NCBI GenBank assembly: GCA_030762895.1
Contig: CM061066.1
Coordinates: forward strand, 10,072,047-10,136,046
DNA: 64,000 nt
Direction of reading: 5' to 3'
Origin: Sophora flavescens
Lineage: Eukaryota > Streptophyta > Magnoliopsida > Fabales > Fabaceae
In this document: in pieces, positions 47,701-61,547 of the stretch
How the letters are laid out: each line of letters opens with the position of its first letter
How positions within the stretch are numbered: the first letter of the stretch is position 1
Translations under genes and position numbers: made by a program
The notes under the pieces: generated by a model
Database searches by the model: none
Told to the model about the DNA's origin: nothing
The model's input: only the letters and a program-made list of their open reading frames with translations

Positions 47701-50078
47701 CGGTTTTGGTCGAAATTGAGTTTTGGGTCAAAAATAGGGTTAGAATTAGGGTTTTGGGGTCTAAGTTAGGGTTAGAATTAGGTTTTGGGTCTAGGTTAGG
47801 GTTTTGGGTTAAATTTAGGGTTCTGTGTTAAATTTAGGGTTTAGAGTCAAAATTTAGGGTTTTGGATTAAAATTAGGGTTTTTGGACAAAAATAGGGTTA
47901 GAATTAGGGTTTTGGTTCAGATTTAGGGTTTTTGATTAAAATTAGGGTTTAGGCTTTGAATTAGGGTTTTGGGTCAAAATTTCGGTTTGCTCAAAATTAG
48001 GGTTTAGGGTTTGAATTAATGTTTTGTGTCGAGGTTAGGGCTCAGGATTATAATTAGGGTTTTGGGTCAAAATTTAGGGTTTGGCTCAAAATTAGGTTTT
48101 AGGAGTTTGAATTAGGGTTTTGTGTAAAATTAGGGTTCTGTGTCAAATTTAGGGTTTTGGGTCAACATTAGGGTTTAGGGTTTGAATTTGGGTTGAGTTT
48201 AAAATAGGGTTTTGGGTCAAAAATAGGGTTAGAATTAGGGTTTTGCGTTAAAATTAGGGTTTTGGGTCGAAAATAGGGTTCTTGGTCAAATTTAGGGTTT
48301 AGGGTAAAAAATAGGGTTCGAATTAGGGTTTGGGATCAAAATTAGGGTTTTGGGTCAGAATTAGGGTTTTGGGTCAAAATTAGGGCTTTGGGTTATTTTG
48401 GGTCAAGATTACGGTTTTGGGTCCAAATTAGGGTTTTGGGTCAAAAATAGGTGTCGACTTTTGAGTTGAAAAATGGGTTTTGGGACAAAAATAGGGTTTC
48501 GGTTTGAATTACGATTTTGTGTCAATTTTGGGTTTTGGGTCAAATTTAGGGTTTTGTGTTTGAATTTGGTTTTTGAGTTAAAAAGAGGGTTTTGGGTCAA
48601 AAATAGGGTTAGAATTAAGGTTTTGCGTTAAAATTAGGGTTTAGGTTCAAAATAGGGTTCTGGGTCAAATTTAGGGTTTTGGGTAAAAAAAAGGGTTCGA
48701 ATTAGGGTTTTGGATCAGAATTAGGGTTTTGGGTCTAAATTAGGGCTATGGGTTATTTTGCGTCAAAATTTCGGTTTTGGATCCAAATTAGGATTTTGGG
48801 TCAAAATTAGGGTTTAGGGTTTGAATTAGGGTTTTGGGACAAAAATAGGGTTAGAATTAGGGTTTCGGTTCAAATTTAGGGTTTAGGCTTTTAATTAGGG
48901 TTTAGGGTTAAAAATAGGGTTTCGGGTCAAATTTAGGGTTCTGGGTTAAATTTAGGGTTTTGGGTCAAAATTTAGGTTTTTGGGTTAAAATTAGGGTTCT
49001 GTGTTAAATTTAGGGTTTAGGGTCAAAATTTGGGTTTCGGGTTGAATTGGGGTTTTGAGTTAAAAAAAGGGTTTTGGGACAAAAATAGAGTTAGAATTAG
49101 GGTTTTGGTTCAAATTTAAGGTTTAGGATCAAAATTAGGGTTTAGGCTTTGAATTAGAGTTTTGGGTTAAAAATTCGGTTTTGTGTCTAAATTAGGGTTT
49201 TGGGTCAGAATTTGGGTTTTGGGTCAAAATTAGTGCTCTGGGTAATAAGTTGGGTTCTGGGTCAAATTTAGGGTTTGGGTCAACATTAGGGTTTAGGATT
49301 TGAATTCGGTGTTTGGGTCAAGATTACGGTTTGGGTCGAAATTAGAGTTTTGGGTCAAAAATAGGGTTAGAATTAGGGTTTTGGGGTCTAAATTAGGGTT
49401 AGAATTAGGTTTTGGGTCTAAGTTAGGGTTTTGGGTTAGATTTGGGGTTACGTGTTAAATTTAGGGTTTAGAGTCAAAATTTAGGGTTTTGGATTAAAAT
49501 TAGGGTTTTGGACAAAAATAGGGTTAGAATTAGGGTTTTGGTTCGATTTAGGGTTTTGATTAAAATTAGGGTTTAGGCTTTGAATTAGGGTTTTGGGTCA
49601 AAATTTGGTTTTGCTCAAGATTAGGGTTTAGGGTTTGAATTAATGTTTTGTGTCGAGTTAGGGCTCACGGGTTATAATTTGGGTTTTGGGTCAAAATTTG
49701 GGTTTGGCTCAGGGTTAGGTTTTAGGAGTTTGAATTAGGGTTTTGGGTAAGAATTAGGGTTTTGGGTCAAAATTAGGGTTTTGGGTCAACATTAGGGTTT
49801 AGGGTTTGAATTTGGGTTGAGTTCAAAATAGGATTTTAGGTCAAAAATAGGGTTCGAATTAGGGTTTTGGGGTCAGAATTTGGGTTTTGGGTCAAAATTA
49901 GGGTTCTTGGTCAAATTTAGGGTTTAGGGTAAAAAATAGGGTTGAATTAGGGTTTGGGATCAAAATTAGGGTTTATGGGTTCAGAATTAGGGTTTTGGGT
50001 CAAAATTAGGGCTTTGGGTTATTTTGGGTCAAGATTACGGTTTTGGGTCCAAATTAGGGTTTTGGGTCAAAAATAGGT

Positions 50079-51724
50079 GTCGACTTTTGAGTTGAAAAAT
50101 GGGTTTTGGGACAAAAATAGGGTTTCGGGTTTGAATTACGATTTTGGGTCAAAATTCGGGTTTTGGGTCAAATTTAGGGTTTTGTGTTTGAATTTGGTTT
50201 TTGAGTTAAAAAGAGGGTTTTGGGTCAAAAATAGGGTTAGAATTAAGGTTTTGCGTTAAAATTAGGGTTTAGGTTCAAAATAGGGTTCTGGGTCAAATTT
50301 AGGGTTTTGGGTAAAAAAAAGGGTTCGAATTAGGGTTTTGGATCAGAATTAGGGTTTTGGGTCTAAATTAGGGCTATGGGTTATTTTGCGTCAAAATTTC
50401 GGTTTTGGATCCAAATTAGGATTTTGGGTCAAAATTAGGGTTTAGGGTTTGAATTAGGGTTTTGAGTAAAAAATAGGGTTTTGGGACAAAAATAGGGTTA
50501 GAATTAGGGTTTCGGTTCAAATTTAGGGTTTAGGCTTTTAATTAGGGTTTAGGGTTAAAAATAGGGTTTCGGGTCAAATTTAGGGTTCTGGGTTAAATTT
50601 AGGGTTTTGGGTCAAAATTTAGGTTTTTGGGTTAAAATTAGGGTTCTGTGTTAAATTTAGGGTTTAGGGTCAAAATTTGGGTTTCGGGTTGAATTGGGGT
50701 TTTGAGTTAAAAAAAGGGTTTTGGGACAAAAATAGAGTTAGAATTAGGGTTTTGGTTCAAATTTAAGGTTTAGGATCAAAATTAGGGTTTAGGCTTTGAA
50801 TTAGAGTTTTGGGTTAAAAATTCGGTTTTGTCTAAATTAGGGTTTTGGGTGGATGGGTTTTGGGTCAAAATTAGTGCTCTGGGTAATAAGTTGGGTTCTG
50901 GGTCAAATTTAGGGTTTTGGGTCAACATTAGGGTTTAGGATTTGAATTCGGTGTTTGGGTCAAAATTACGGTTTTGGGTCAGAATTAGAGTTTTGGGTCA
51001 AAAATAGGGTTAGAATTAGGGTTTTGGGGTCTAAATTAGGGTTAGAATTAGGTTTTGGGTCTAAATTAGGGTTTTGGGTTAAATTTAGGGTTCTGTGTTA
51101 AATTTAGGGTTTAGAGTCAAAATTTAGGGTTTTGGATTAAAATTAGGGTTTTTGGACAAAAATAGGGTTAGAATTAGGGTTTTGGTTCAGATTTAGGGTT
51201 TTTGATTAAAATTAGGGTTTAGGCTTTGAATTAGGGTTTTGGGTCAAAATTTCGGTTTTTGCTCAAAATTAGGGTTTAGGGTTTGAATTAATGTTTTGTG
51301 TCAGAATTAGGGCTCTGGGTTATAATTTGGGTTTTGGGTCAAAATTTCGGGTTTGGCTCAAAATTAGGTTTTAGGGTTTGAATTAGGGTTTTGTGTAAAA
51401 ATTAGGGTTCTGGGTCAAATTTAGGGTTTTGGGTCAACATTAGGGTTTAGGGTTTGAATTTGGGTTGAGTTTAAAATAGGGTTTTGGGTCAAAAATAGGG
51501 TTAGAATTAGGGTTTTGCGTTAAAATTAGGGTTTTGGGTCGAAAATAGGGTTCTTGGTCAAATTTAGGGTTTAGGGTAAAAAATAGGGTTCGAATTAGGG
51601 TTTGGGATCAAAATTAGGGTTTTGGGTCAGAATTAGGGTTTTGGGTCAAAATTAGGGCTTTGGGTTATTTTGGGTCAAGATTACGGTTTTGGGTCCAAAT
51701 TAGGGTTTTGGGTCAAAAATAGGT
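50079..51724 (+). repeat. Representative clean 1.64 kb unit (1646 bp)
   Basis: This copy is a good reference because nearly all landmark words are intact. In order it shows GTCGAC at the start, GATTTTGGGTCAAAATTCGGG, TTTGAATTTGGTTTTTGAG, TTGCGTTAAAATTAGG, TTATTTTGCGTC, GGATCC, ATAGAGTTAG, AGTGCTCTGGGTAATAAG (about 50871), GAATTCGGTG (about 50943), TTAATGTTTTGTG (about 51287), TTATAATTTGG (about 51320), TCGAAAATAGGGTTC and the second TTATTTTG shortly before the next GTCGAC. A 60-codon open stretch from a GTG at its start is not considered coding. Confidence 0.88.
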
Positions 51725-54700
51725 GTCGACTTTTGAGTTGAAAAATGGGTTTTGGGACAAAAATAGGGTTTCGGGTTTGAATTACGATTTTGGGTCAAAA
51801 TTCGGGTTTTGGGTCAAATTTAGGGTTTTGTGTTTGAATTTGGTTTTTGAGTTAAAAAGAGGGTTTTGGGTCAAAAATAGGGTTAGAATTAAGGTTTTGC
51901 GTTAAAATTAGGGTTTAGGTTCAAAATAGGGTTCTGGGTCAAATTTAGGGTTTTGGGTAAAAAGGGTTCGAATTAGGGTTTTGGATCGAATTAGGGTTTT
52001 GGGTCTAAGTTAGGGCTATGGGTTATTTTGCGTCAAAATTTGGTTTTGGATCCAAATTAGGATTTTGGGTCAAAATTAGGGTTTAGGAGTTTGAATTAGG
52101 GTTTTGAGTAAAAATAGGGTTTTGGGACAAAAATAGGGTTAGAATTAGGGTTTCGGTTCAAATTTAGGGTTTAGTCTTTTAATTTGGGTTTAGGGTTAAA
52201 AATAGGGTTTGGTCAAATTTAGGGTTAGGTTAAATTTAGGGTTTTGGGTCAAAATTTAGGTTTTGGGTTAAAATTAGGGTTACGTGTTAAATTTAGGGTT
52301 TAGGGTCAAAATTTGGGTTTCGGGTTGAATTGGGGTTTTGAGTTAAAAAAGGGTTTTGGGACAAAAATAGAGTTAGAATTAGGGTTTTGGTTCAAATTTA
52401 GGTTGAGGATCAAAATTAGGGTTTAGGCTTTGAATTAGAGTTTTGGGTTAAAAATTCGGTTTGTGTCTAAATTAGGGTTTTGGGTCGAATTGGGTTTTGG
52501 GTCAAAATTAGTGCTCTGGGTAATAATTTGGTTTCATCCACAAATTTAGTGTTTTGGTTCAACATTATGGTTTACGATTTGAATTCGGTGTTTGGGTCAA
52601 AATTACGGTTTGGAGTCGAGTTAGGTTTTGGGTCAAAAATAGGGTTAGAATTAGGGTTTTGGGGTCTAAATTAGGGTTAGAATTAGGTTTTGGGTCTAAA
52701 TTAGGGTTTTGGGTTAAATTTAGGGTTCTGTGTTAAATTTAGGGTTTAGAGTCAAAATTTAGGGTTTTGGATTAAAATTAGGGTTTTTGGACAAAAATAG
52801 GGTTAGAATTAGGGTTTTGGTTCAGATTTAGGGTTTTTGATTAAAATTAGGGTTTAGGCTTTGAATTAGGGTTTTGGGTCAAAATTTCGGTTTTTGCTCA
52901 AAATTAGGGTTTAGGGTTTGAATTAATGTTTTGTGTCAGAATTAGGGCTCTGGGTTATAATTTGGGTTTTGGGTCAAAATTTCGGGTTTGGCTCAAAATT
53001 AGGTTTTAGGGTTTGAATTAGGGTTTTGTGTAAAAATTAGGGTTCTGTGTCAAATTTAGGGTTTTGGGTCAACATTAGGGTTTAGGGTTTGAATTTGGGT
53101 TGAGTTTAAAATAGGGTTTTGGGTCAAAAATAGGGTTAGAATTAGGGTTTTGCGTTAAAATTAGGGTTTTGGGTCGAAAATAGGGTTCTTGGTCAAATTT
53201 AGGGTTTAGGGTAAAAAATAGGGTTGAATTAGGGTTTGGGATCAAAATTAGGGTTTTGGGTCGAGAATTAGGGTTTTGGGTCAGAATTAGGGTTTTGCGT
53301 TATTTTGGGTCAAGATTACGGTTTTGGGTCCAAATTAGGGTTTTGGGTCAAAAATAGGTGTCGACTTTTGAGTTGAAAAATGGGTTTTGGGACAAAAATA
53401 GGGTTTGGGTTTGAATTACGATTTTCGGTCAAAATTCGGGATTTGGGTCACATTTATGGTTTTGTGTTTTATTTTGGTTTTTGAGTTAAAAAGAGGGTTT
53501 TGGGTCAAAAATAGGGTTAGAATTAAGGTTTTGCGTTAAAATTAGGGTTTAGGTTCAAAATAGGGTTAGGTCAAATTTAGGGTTTTGGGTAAAAAGGGTT
53601 CGAATTAGGGTTTTGGATCAGAATTAGGGTTTTGGGTCTAAGTTAGGGCTATGGGTTATTTTGCGTCAAAATTTCGGTTTTGGATCCAAATTAGGATTTT
53701 GGGTCAAAGTTAGGGTTTAGGAGTTTGATTTAGTGTTTTGAGTTTAAAATAGGGTTTTGGGACAAAAATAGGGTTAGAATTAGGGTTTCGGTTCAAATTT
53801 AGGGTTTAGGCTTTTAATTAGGGTTTAGGGTTAAAAATAGGGTTTGGTCAAATTTAGGGTTAAGGTTAAATTTAGGGTTTTGGGTCAAAATTTAGGTTTT
53901 GGGTTAAAATTAGGGTTACGTGTTAAATTTAGGGTTTAGGGTCAAAATTTGGGTTTCGGGTTGAATTGGGGTTTTGAGTTAAAAAGGGTTTTGGGACAAA
54001 AATAGAGTTAGAATTAGGGTTTTGGTTCAAATTTAAGGTTGAGGATCAAAATTAGGGTTTAGGCTTTGAATTAGAGTTTTGGGTTAAAAATTCGGTTTGT
54101 GTCTAAATTAGGGTTTTGGGTCGAATTTGGGTTTTGGGTCAAAATTAGTGCTCTGGGTAATAAGTTGGGTTAGGGTCAAATTTAGGGTTTTGGGTCAACA
54201 TTAGGGTTTAGGATTTGAATTCGGTGTTTGGGTCAAGATTACGGTTTTGGGTCGAGTGAGGGTTTTGGGTCAAAAATAGGGTTAGAATTAGGGTTTTGGG
54301 GTCTAAATTAGGGTTAGAATTAGGTTTTGGGTCTAAATTAGGGTTTTGGGTTAAATTTAGGGTTCTGTGTTAAATTTAGGGTTTAGAGTCAAAATTTAGG
54401 GTTTTGGATTAAAATTAGGGTTTTTGGACAAAAATAGGGTTAGAATTAGTGTTTTGGTTGGTTGTTAGGGTTTTTGAGTTAAATTAGGGTTTAGGCTTTG
54501 AATTAGGGATTTGGGTCAAAATTACTCTTTTTGCTCAAAATTAGGGTTTAGGGTTTGAATTAATGTTTTGTGTCAGAATTAGGGCTCTGGGTTATAATTT
54601 GGGTTTTGGGTCAAAATTTCGGGTTTGGCTCAAAATTAGGTTTTAGGGTTTGAATTAGGGTTTTGTGTAAAAATTAGGGTTCTGGGTCAAATTTAGGGTT

Positions 54701-54996
54701 TTGGGTCAACATTAGGGTTTAGGGTTTGAATTTGGGTTGAGTTTAAAATAGGGTTTTGGGTCAAAAATAGGGTTAGAATTAGGGTTTTGCGTTAAAATTA
54801 GGGTTTTGGGTCGAAAATAGGGTTCTTGGTCAAATTTAGGGTTTAGGGTAAAAAATAGGGTTCGAATTAGGGTTTGGGATCAAAATTAGGGTTTTGGGTC
54901 AGAATTAGGGTTTTGGGTCAGAATTAGGGTTTTGGGTTATTTTGGGTCAAGATTACGGTTTTGGGTCCAAATTAGGGTTTTGGGTCAAAAATAGGT

Positions 54997-56641
54997 GTCG
55001 ACTTTTGAGTTGAAAAATGGGTTTTGGGTCAAATTTAGGGTTTTGTGTTTGAATTACGATTTTGGGTCAAAATTCGGGTTTTGGTCAAATTTAGGGTTTT
55101 GTGTTTGAATTTGGTTTTGAGTTAAAAGGGTTTTGGGTCAAAAATAGGGTTAGGAGTAAGGTTTTGCGTTAAAATTAGGGTTTAGGTTCAAAATAGGGTT
55201 AGGGTCAAATTTAGGGTTTTGGGTAAAAAAAAGGGTTCGAATTAGGGTTTTGGATCAGAATTAGGGTTTTGGGTCTAAATTAGGGCTATGGGTTATTTTG
55301 CGTCAAAATTTCGGTTTTGGATCCAAATTAGGATTTTGGGTCAAAATTAGGGTTTAGGGTTTGAATTAGGGTTTTGAGTAAAAAATAGGGTTTTGGGACA
55401 AAAATAGGGTTAGAATTAGGGTTTCGGTTCAAATTTAGGGTTTAGGCTTTTAATTAGGGTTTAGGGTTAAAAATAGGGTTTCGGGTCAAATTTAGGGTTC
55501 TGGGTTAAATTTAGGGTTTTGGGTCAAAATTTAGGTTTTTGGGTTAAAATTAGGGTTCTGTGTTAAATTTAGGGTTTAGGGTCAAAATTTGGGTTTCGGG
55601 TTGAATTGGGGTTTTGAGTTAAAAAAAGGGTTTTGGGACAAAAATAGAGTTAGAATTAGGGTTTTGGTACAAATTTAAGGTTGAGGATCAAAATTAGGGT
55701 TTAGGCTTTGAATTAGAGTTTTGGGTTAAAAATTCGGTTTTCTGTCTAAATTATGGTTTTGGGTCAGAATTTGGGTTTTGGGTCAAAATTAGTGCTCTGG
55801 GTAATAAGTTGGGTTCTGGGTCAAATTTAGGGTTTTGGGTCAACATTAGGGTTTAGGATTTGAATTCGGTGTTTGGGTCAAAATTACGGTTTTGGGTCAG
55901 AATTAGAGTTTTGGGTCAAAAATAGGGTTAGAATTAGGGTTTTGGGGTCTAAATTAGGGTTAGAATTAGGTTTTGGGTCTAAATTAGGGTTTTGGGTTAA
56001 ATTTAGGGTTCTGTGTTAAATTTAGGGTTTAGAGTCAAAATTTAGGGTTTTGGATTAAAATTAGGGTTTTTGGACAAAAATAGGGTTAGAATTAGGGTTT
56101 TGGTTCAGATTTAGGGTTTTTGATTAAAATTAGGGTTTAGGCTTTGAATTAGGGTTTTGGGTCAAAATTTCGGTTTTTGCTCAAAATTAGGGTTTAGGGT
56201 TTGAATTAATGTTTTGTGTCAGAATTAGGGCTCTGGGTTATAATTTGGGTTTTGGGTCAAAATTTGGGTTTGGCTCAAGATTAGGTTTTAGGGTTAGAAT
56301 TAGGGTTTTTGTGTCTAAATTAGGTTTTGGGTCAAATTTAGGGTTTTGGGTCAACATTAGGGTTTAGGGTTTGAATTTGGGTTGAGTTTAAAATAGGGTT
56401 TTGGGTCAAAAATAGGGTTAGAATTAGGGTTTTGCGTTAAAATTAGGGTTTTGGGTCGAAAATAGGGTTCTTGGTCAAATTTAGGGTTTAGGGTAAAAAA
56501 TAGGGTTCGAATTAGGGTTTGGGATCAAAATTAGGGTTTTGGGTCAGAATTAGGGTTTTGGGTCAAAATTAGGGCTTTGGGTTATTTTGGGTCAAGATTA
56601 CGGTTTTGGGTCCAAATTAGGGTTTTGGGTCAAAAATAGGT
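54997..56641 (+). repeat. 1.64 kb unit with a locally converted monomer block
   Basis: In this copy the text just after GTCGAC (about 55020-55050) reads TTTTGGGTCAAATTTAGGG-TTTTGTG before GAATTACGATTTTGG. Other copies have TTTTGGGACAAAAATAGGG-TTTCGGG there. The replacing words are those found about 60 bp further on in the same unit, so it looks like a short gene-conversion or template-switch patch between neighbouring monomers. Confidence 0.55.
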
Positions 56642-59600
56642 GTCGACTTTTGAGTTGAAAAATGGGTTTTGGGACAAAAATAGGGTTTCGGGTTTGAATT
56701 ACGATTTTGGGTCAAAATTCGGGTTTTGGGTCAAATTTAGGGTTTTGTGTTTGAATTTGGTTTTTGAGTTAAAAAGAGGGTTTTGGGTCAAAAATAGGGT
56801 TAGAATTAAGGTTTTGCGTTAAAATTAGGGTTTAGGTTCAAAATAGGGTTCTGGGTCAAATTTAGGGTTTTGGGTGAATTAGGGTTTTGGATCAGAATTA
56901 GGGTTTTGGGTCGGGGTTAGGGCTATGGGTTATTTTGCGTCAAAATTTCGGTTTTGGATCCAAATTAGGATTTTGGGTCAAAATTAGGGTTTAGGGTTTG
57001 AATTAGGGTTTTGAGTAAAAAATAGGGTTTTGGGACAAAAATAGGGTTAGAATTAGGGTTTCGGTTCAAATTTAGGGTTTAGGCTTTTAATTAGGGTTTA
57101 GGGTTAAAAATAGGGTTTCGGGTCAAATTTAGGGTTCTGGGTTAAATTTAGGGTTTTGGGTCAAAATTTAGGTTTTTGGGTTAAAATTAGGGTTCTGTGT
57201 TAAATTTAGGGTTTAGGGTCAAAATTTGGGTTTCGGGTTGAATTGGGGTTTTGAGTTAAAAAAAGGGTTTTGGGACAAAAATAGAGTTAGAATTAGGGTT
57301 TTGGTTCAAATTTAAGGTTTAGGATCAAAATTAGGGTTTAGGCTTTGAATTAGAGTTTTGGGTTAAAAATTCGGTTTTGTGTCTAAATTAGGGTTTTGGG
57401 TCAGAATTTGGGTTTTGGGTCAAAATTAGTGCTCTGGGTAATAAGTTGGGTTCTGGGTCAAATTTAGGGTTTTGGGTCAACATTAGGGTTTAGGATTTGA
57501 ATTCGGTGTTTGGGTCAAAATTACGGTTTTGGGTCGAGTAGGAGTTTTGGGTCAAAAATAGGGTTAGAATTAGGGTTTTGGGGTCTAAATTAGGGTTAGA
57601 ATTAGGTTTTGGGTCTAAATTAGGGTTTTGGGTTAAATTTAGGGTTCTGTGTTAAATTTAGGGTTTAGAGTCAAAATTTAGGGTTTTGGATTAAAATTAG
57701 GGTTTTTGGACAAAAATAGGGTTAGAATTAGGGTTTTGGTTGATTTAGGGTTTTGATTAAAATTAGGGTTTAGGCTTTGAATTAGGGTTTTGGGTCAAAA
57801 TTTCGGTTTTTGCTCAAAATTAGGGTTTAGGGTTTGAATTAATGTTTTGTGTCAAAATTAGGGCTCTGGGTTATAATTTGGGTTTTGGGTCAAAATTTCG
57901 GGTTTGGCTCAAAATTAGGTTTTAGGGTTTGAATTAGGGTTTTGTGTAAAAATTAGGGTTCTGGGTCAAATTTAGGGTTTTGGGTCAACATTAGGGTTTA
58001 GGGTTTGAATTTGGGTTGAGTTTAAAATAGGGTTTTGGGTCAAAAATAGGGTTAGAATTAGGGTTTTGCGTTAAAATTAGGGTTTTGGGTCGAAAATAGG
58101 GTTCTTGGTCAAATTTAGGGTTTAGGGTAAAAAATAGGGTTCGAATTAGGGTTTGGGATCAAAATTAGGGTTTTGGGTCAGAATTAGGGTTTTGGGTCAA
58201 AATTAGGGCTTTGGGTTATTTTGGGTCAAGATTACGGTTTTGGGTCCAAATTAGGGTTTTGGGTCAAAAATAGGTGTCGACTTTTGAGTTGAAAAATGGG
58301 TTTTGGGACAAAAATAGGGTTTCGGGTTTGAATTACGATTTTGGGTCAAAATTCGGGTTTTGGGTCAAATTTAGGGTTTTGTGTTTGAATTTGGTTTTTG
58401 AGTTAAAAAGAGGGTTTTGGGTCAAAAATAGGGTTAGAATTAAGGTTTTGCGTTAAAATTAGGGTTTAGGTTCAAAATAGGGTTCTGGGTCAAATTTAGG
58501 GTTTTGGGTAAAAAGGGGTTCGAATTAGGGTTTTGGATCGAATTAGGGTTTTGGGTCTAAGTTAGGGCTATGGGTTATTTTGCGTCAAAATTTGGTTTTG
58601 GATCCATATTTGGATTTTGGGTCAAAATTAGGGTTTAGGGTTTGAATTAGGGTTTTGAGTTAAAAATAGGGTTTTGGGACAAAAATAGGGTTAGAATTAG
58701 GGTTTCGGTTCAAATTTAGGGTTTAGGCTTTTAATTAGGGTTTAGGGTTAAAAATAGGGTTTCGGGTCAAATTTAGGGTTCTGGGTTAAATTTAGGGTTT
58801 TGGGTCAAAATTTAGGTTTTTGGGTTAAAATTAGGGTTACGTGTTAAATTTAGGGTTTAGGGTCAAAATTTGGGTTTCGGGTTGAATTGGGGTTTTGAGT
58901 TAAAAAGGGTTTTGGGACAAAAATAGAGTTAGAATTAGGGTTTTGGTTCAAATTTAGGTTTAGGATCAAAATTAGGGTTTAGGCTTTGAATTAGAGTTTT
59001 GGGTTAAAAATTCGGTTTGTGTCTAAATTAGGGTTTTGGGTCGGTTTGGGTTTTGGGTCAAAATTAGTGCTCTGGGTAATAAGTTGGGTTAGGGTCAAAT
59101 TTAGGGTTTTGGGTCAACATTAGGGTTTAGGATTTGAATTCGGTGTTTGGGTCAAAGTTACGGTTTTGGGTCGAAGTAGAGTTTTGGGTCAAAAATAGGG
59201 TTAGAATTAAGGTTTTGGGGTCTAAATTAGGGTTAGAATTAGGTTTTGGGTCTAAATTAGGGTTTTGGGTTAAATTTAGGGTTCTGTGTTAAATTTAGGG
59301 TTTAGAGTCAAAATTTAGGGTTTTGGATTAAAATTAGGGTTTTGGACAAAAATAGGGTTAGAATTAGGGTTTTGGTTCATTTAGGGTTTTGATTAAAATT
59401 AGGGTTTAGGCTTTGAATTAGGGTTTTGGGTCAAAATTTGGTTTTGCTCAAAATTAGGGTTTAGGGTTTGAATTAATGTTTTGTGTCGAAATTAGGGCTC
59501 TGGGTTTATAATTTGGGTTTTGGGTCAAAATTTCGGGTTTGGCTCAAAATTAGGTTTTAGGGTTTGAATTAGGGTTTTGTGTAAAAATTAGGGTTCTGGG

Positions 59601-59909
59601 TCAAATTTAGGGTTTTGGGTCAACATTAGGGTTTAGGGTTTGAATTTGGGTTGAGTTTAAAATAGGGTTTTGGGTCAAAAATAGGGTTAGAATTAGGGTT
59701 TTGCGTTAAAATTAGGGTTTTGGGTCGAAAATAGGGTTCTTGGTCAAATTTAGGGTTTAGGGTAAAAATAGGGTTCGAATTAGGGTTTGGGATCAAAATT
59801 AGGGTTTTGGGTCAGAATTAGGGTTTTGGGTCAAAATTAGGGCTTTGGGTTATTTTGGGTCAAGATTACGGTTTTGGGTCCAAATTAGGGTTTTGGGTCA
59901 AAAATAGGT

Positions 59910-61547
59910 GTCGACTTTTGAGTTGAAAAATGGGTTTTGGGACAAAAATAGGGTTTGGGTTTGAATTACGATTTTGGGTCAAAATTGGGTTTTGGGTCAA
60001 ATTTAGGGATTTGTGTTTTTATTTGGTTTTTGTGTTAAAATTTGGGTTTTGGGTGAAAATTAGGGTTAGAATTAAGGTTTTGCGTTAAAATTAGGGTTTA
60101 GGTAAAAAATAGGGTTCTGGTTCAAATTTCGGGTTCTGGGTCAAAAATAGGGTTCGAATTAGGGTTTTGGATCAGAATTAAGGTTTTGGGTGTAAATTTG
60201 GGCTATGGGTTATTTTGCGTCAAAATTTGGTTTTGGATCCAAATTAGGATTTTGGGTCAAAATTAGGGTTTAGGGTTTGAATTAGGGTTTTGAGTAAAAA
60301 ATAGGGTTTTGGGACAAAAATAGGGTTAGAATTAGGGTTTCGGTTCAAATTTAGGGTTTAGGCTTTTAATTAGGGTTTAGGGTTAAAAATAGGGTTTGGT
60401 CAAATTTAGGGTTAGGTTAAATTTAGGGTTTTGGGTAAAAAATTAGGTTTTTGGGTTAAAATTAGGGTTCTGTGTTAAATTTAGGGTTTAGGGTCAAAAT
60501 TTGGGTTTCGGGTTGAATTGGGGTTTTGAGTTAAAAAAGGGTTTTGGGACAAAAATAGAGTTAGAATTAGGGTTTTGGTTCAAATTTAGGTTTAGGATCA
60601 AAATTAGGGTTTAGGCTTTGAATTAGAGTTTTGGGTTAAAAATTCGGTTTGTGTCTAAATTAGGGTTTTGGGTCGGTTTGGGTTTTGGGTCAAAATTAGT
60701 GCTCTGGGTAATAAGTTGGGTTAGGGTCAAATTTAGGGTTTTGGGTCAACATGAGGGTCTAGGATTTGAATTCGGTGTTTGGGTCAAAATTACGGTTTTG
60801 GTTCTGATTTATTGTTTTGGGTCATAATTAGTGTTACAATTAGGGTTTTGGGGTCTAAATTAGGGTTAGAATTAGGTTTTGGGTCTAAGTTAGGGTTTTG
60901 GGTTAAATTTAGGGTTACGTGTTAAATTTAGGGTTTAGAGTCAAAATTTAGGGTTTTGGATTAAAATTAGGGTTTTGGACAAAAATAGGGTTAGAATTAG
61001 GGTTTTGGTTCAGATTTAGGGTTTTTGATTAAAATTAGGGTTTAGGCTTTGAATTAGGGTTTTGGGTCAAAATTTCGGTTTTTGCTCAAAATTAGGGTTT
61101 AGGGTTTGAATTAATGTTTTGTGTCAGAATTAGGGCTCTGGGTTATAATTTGGGTTTTGGGTCAAAATTTCGGGTTTGGCTCAAAATTAGGTTTTAGGGT
61201 TTGAATTAGGGTTTTGTGTAAAAATTAGGGTTCTGGGTCAAATTTTGGGTTTTGGGTCAACATTAGGGTTTAGGGTTTGAATTTGGGTTGAGTTTAAAAT
61301 AGGGTTTTGGGTCAAAAATAGGGTTAGAATTAGGGTTTTGCGTTAAAATTAGGGTTTTGGGTCGAAAATAGGGTTCTTGGTCAAATTTAGGGTTTAGGGT
61401 AAAAAATAGGGTTCGAATTAGGGTTTGGGATCAAAATTAGGGTTTTGGGTCAGAATTAGGGTTTTGGGTCAAAATTAGGGCTTTGGGTTATTTTGGGTCA
61501 AGATTACGGTTTTGGGTCCAAATTAGGGTTTTGGGTCAAAAATAGGT
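59910..61547 (+). repeat. 1.64 kb unit with clustered substitutions
   Basis: Between about 60000 and 60200 several monomers differ from all neighbouring copies (ATTTGTGTTTTTATTTGG, TGTGTTAAAATTTGGG, AATTTCGGGTTCTGGG). A second cluster lies at 60750-60835 (ACATGAGGGTCTAGG, GGTTCTGATTTATTG). The rest of the unit is ordinary. Real variant monomers and local consensus error are both possible. Confidence 0.6.
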
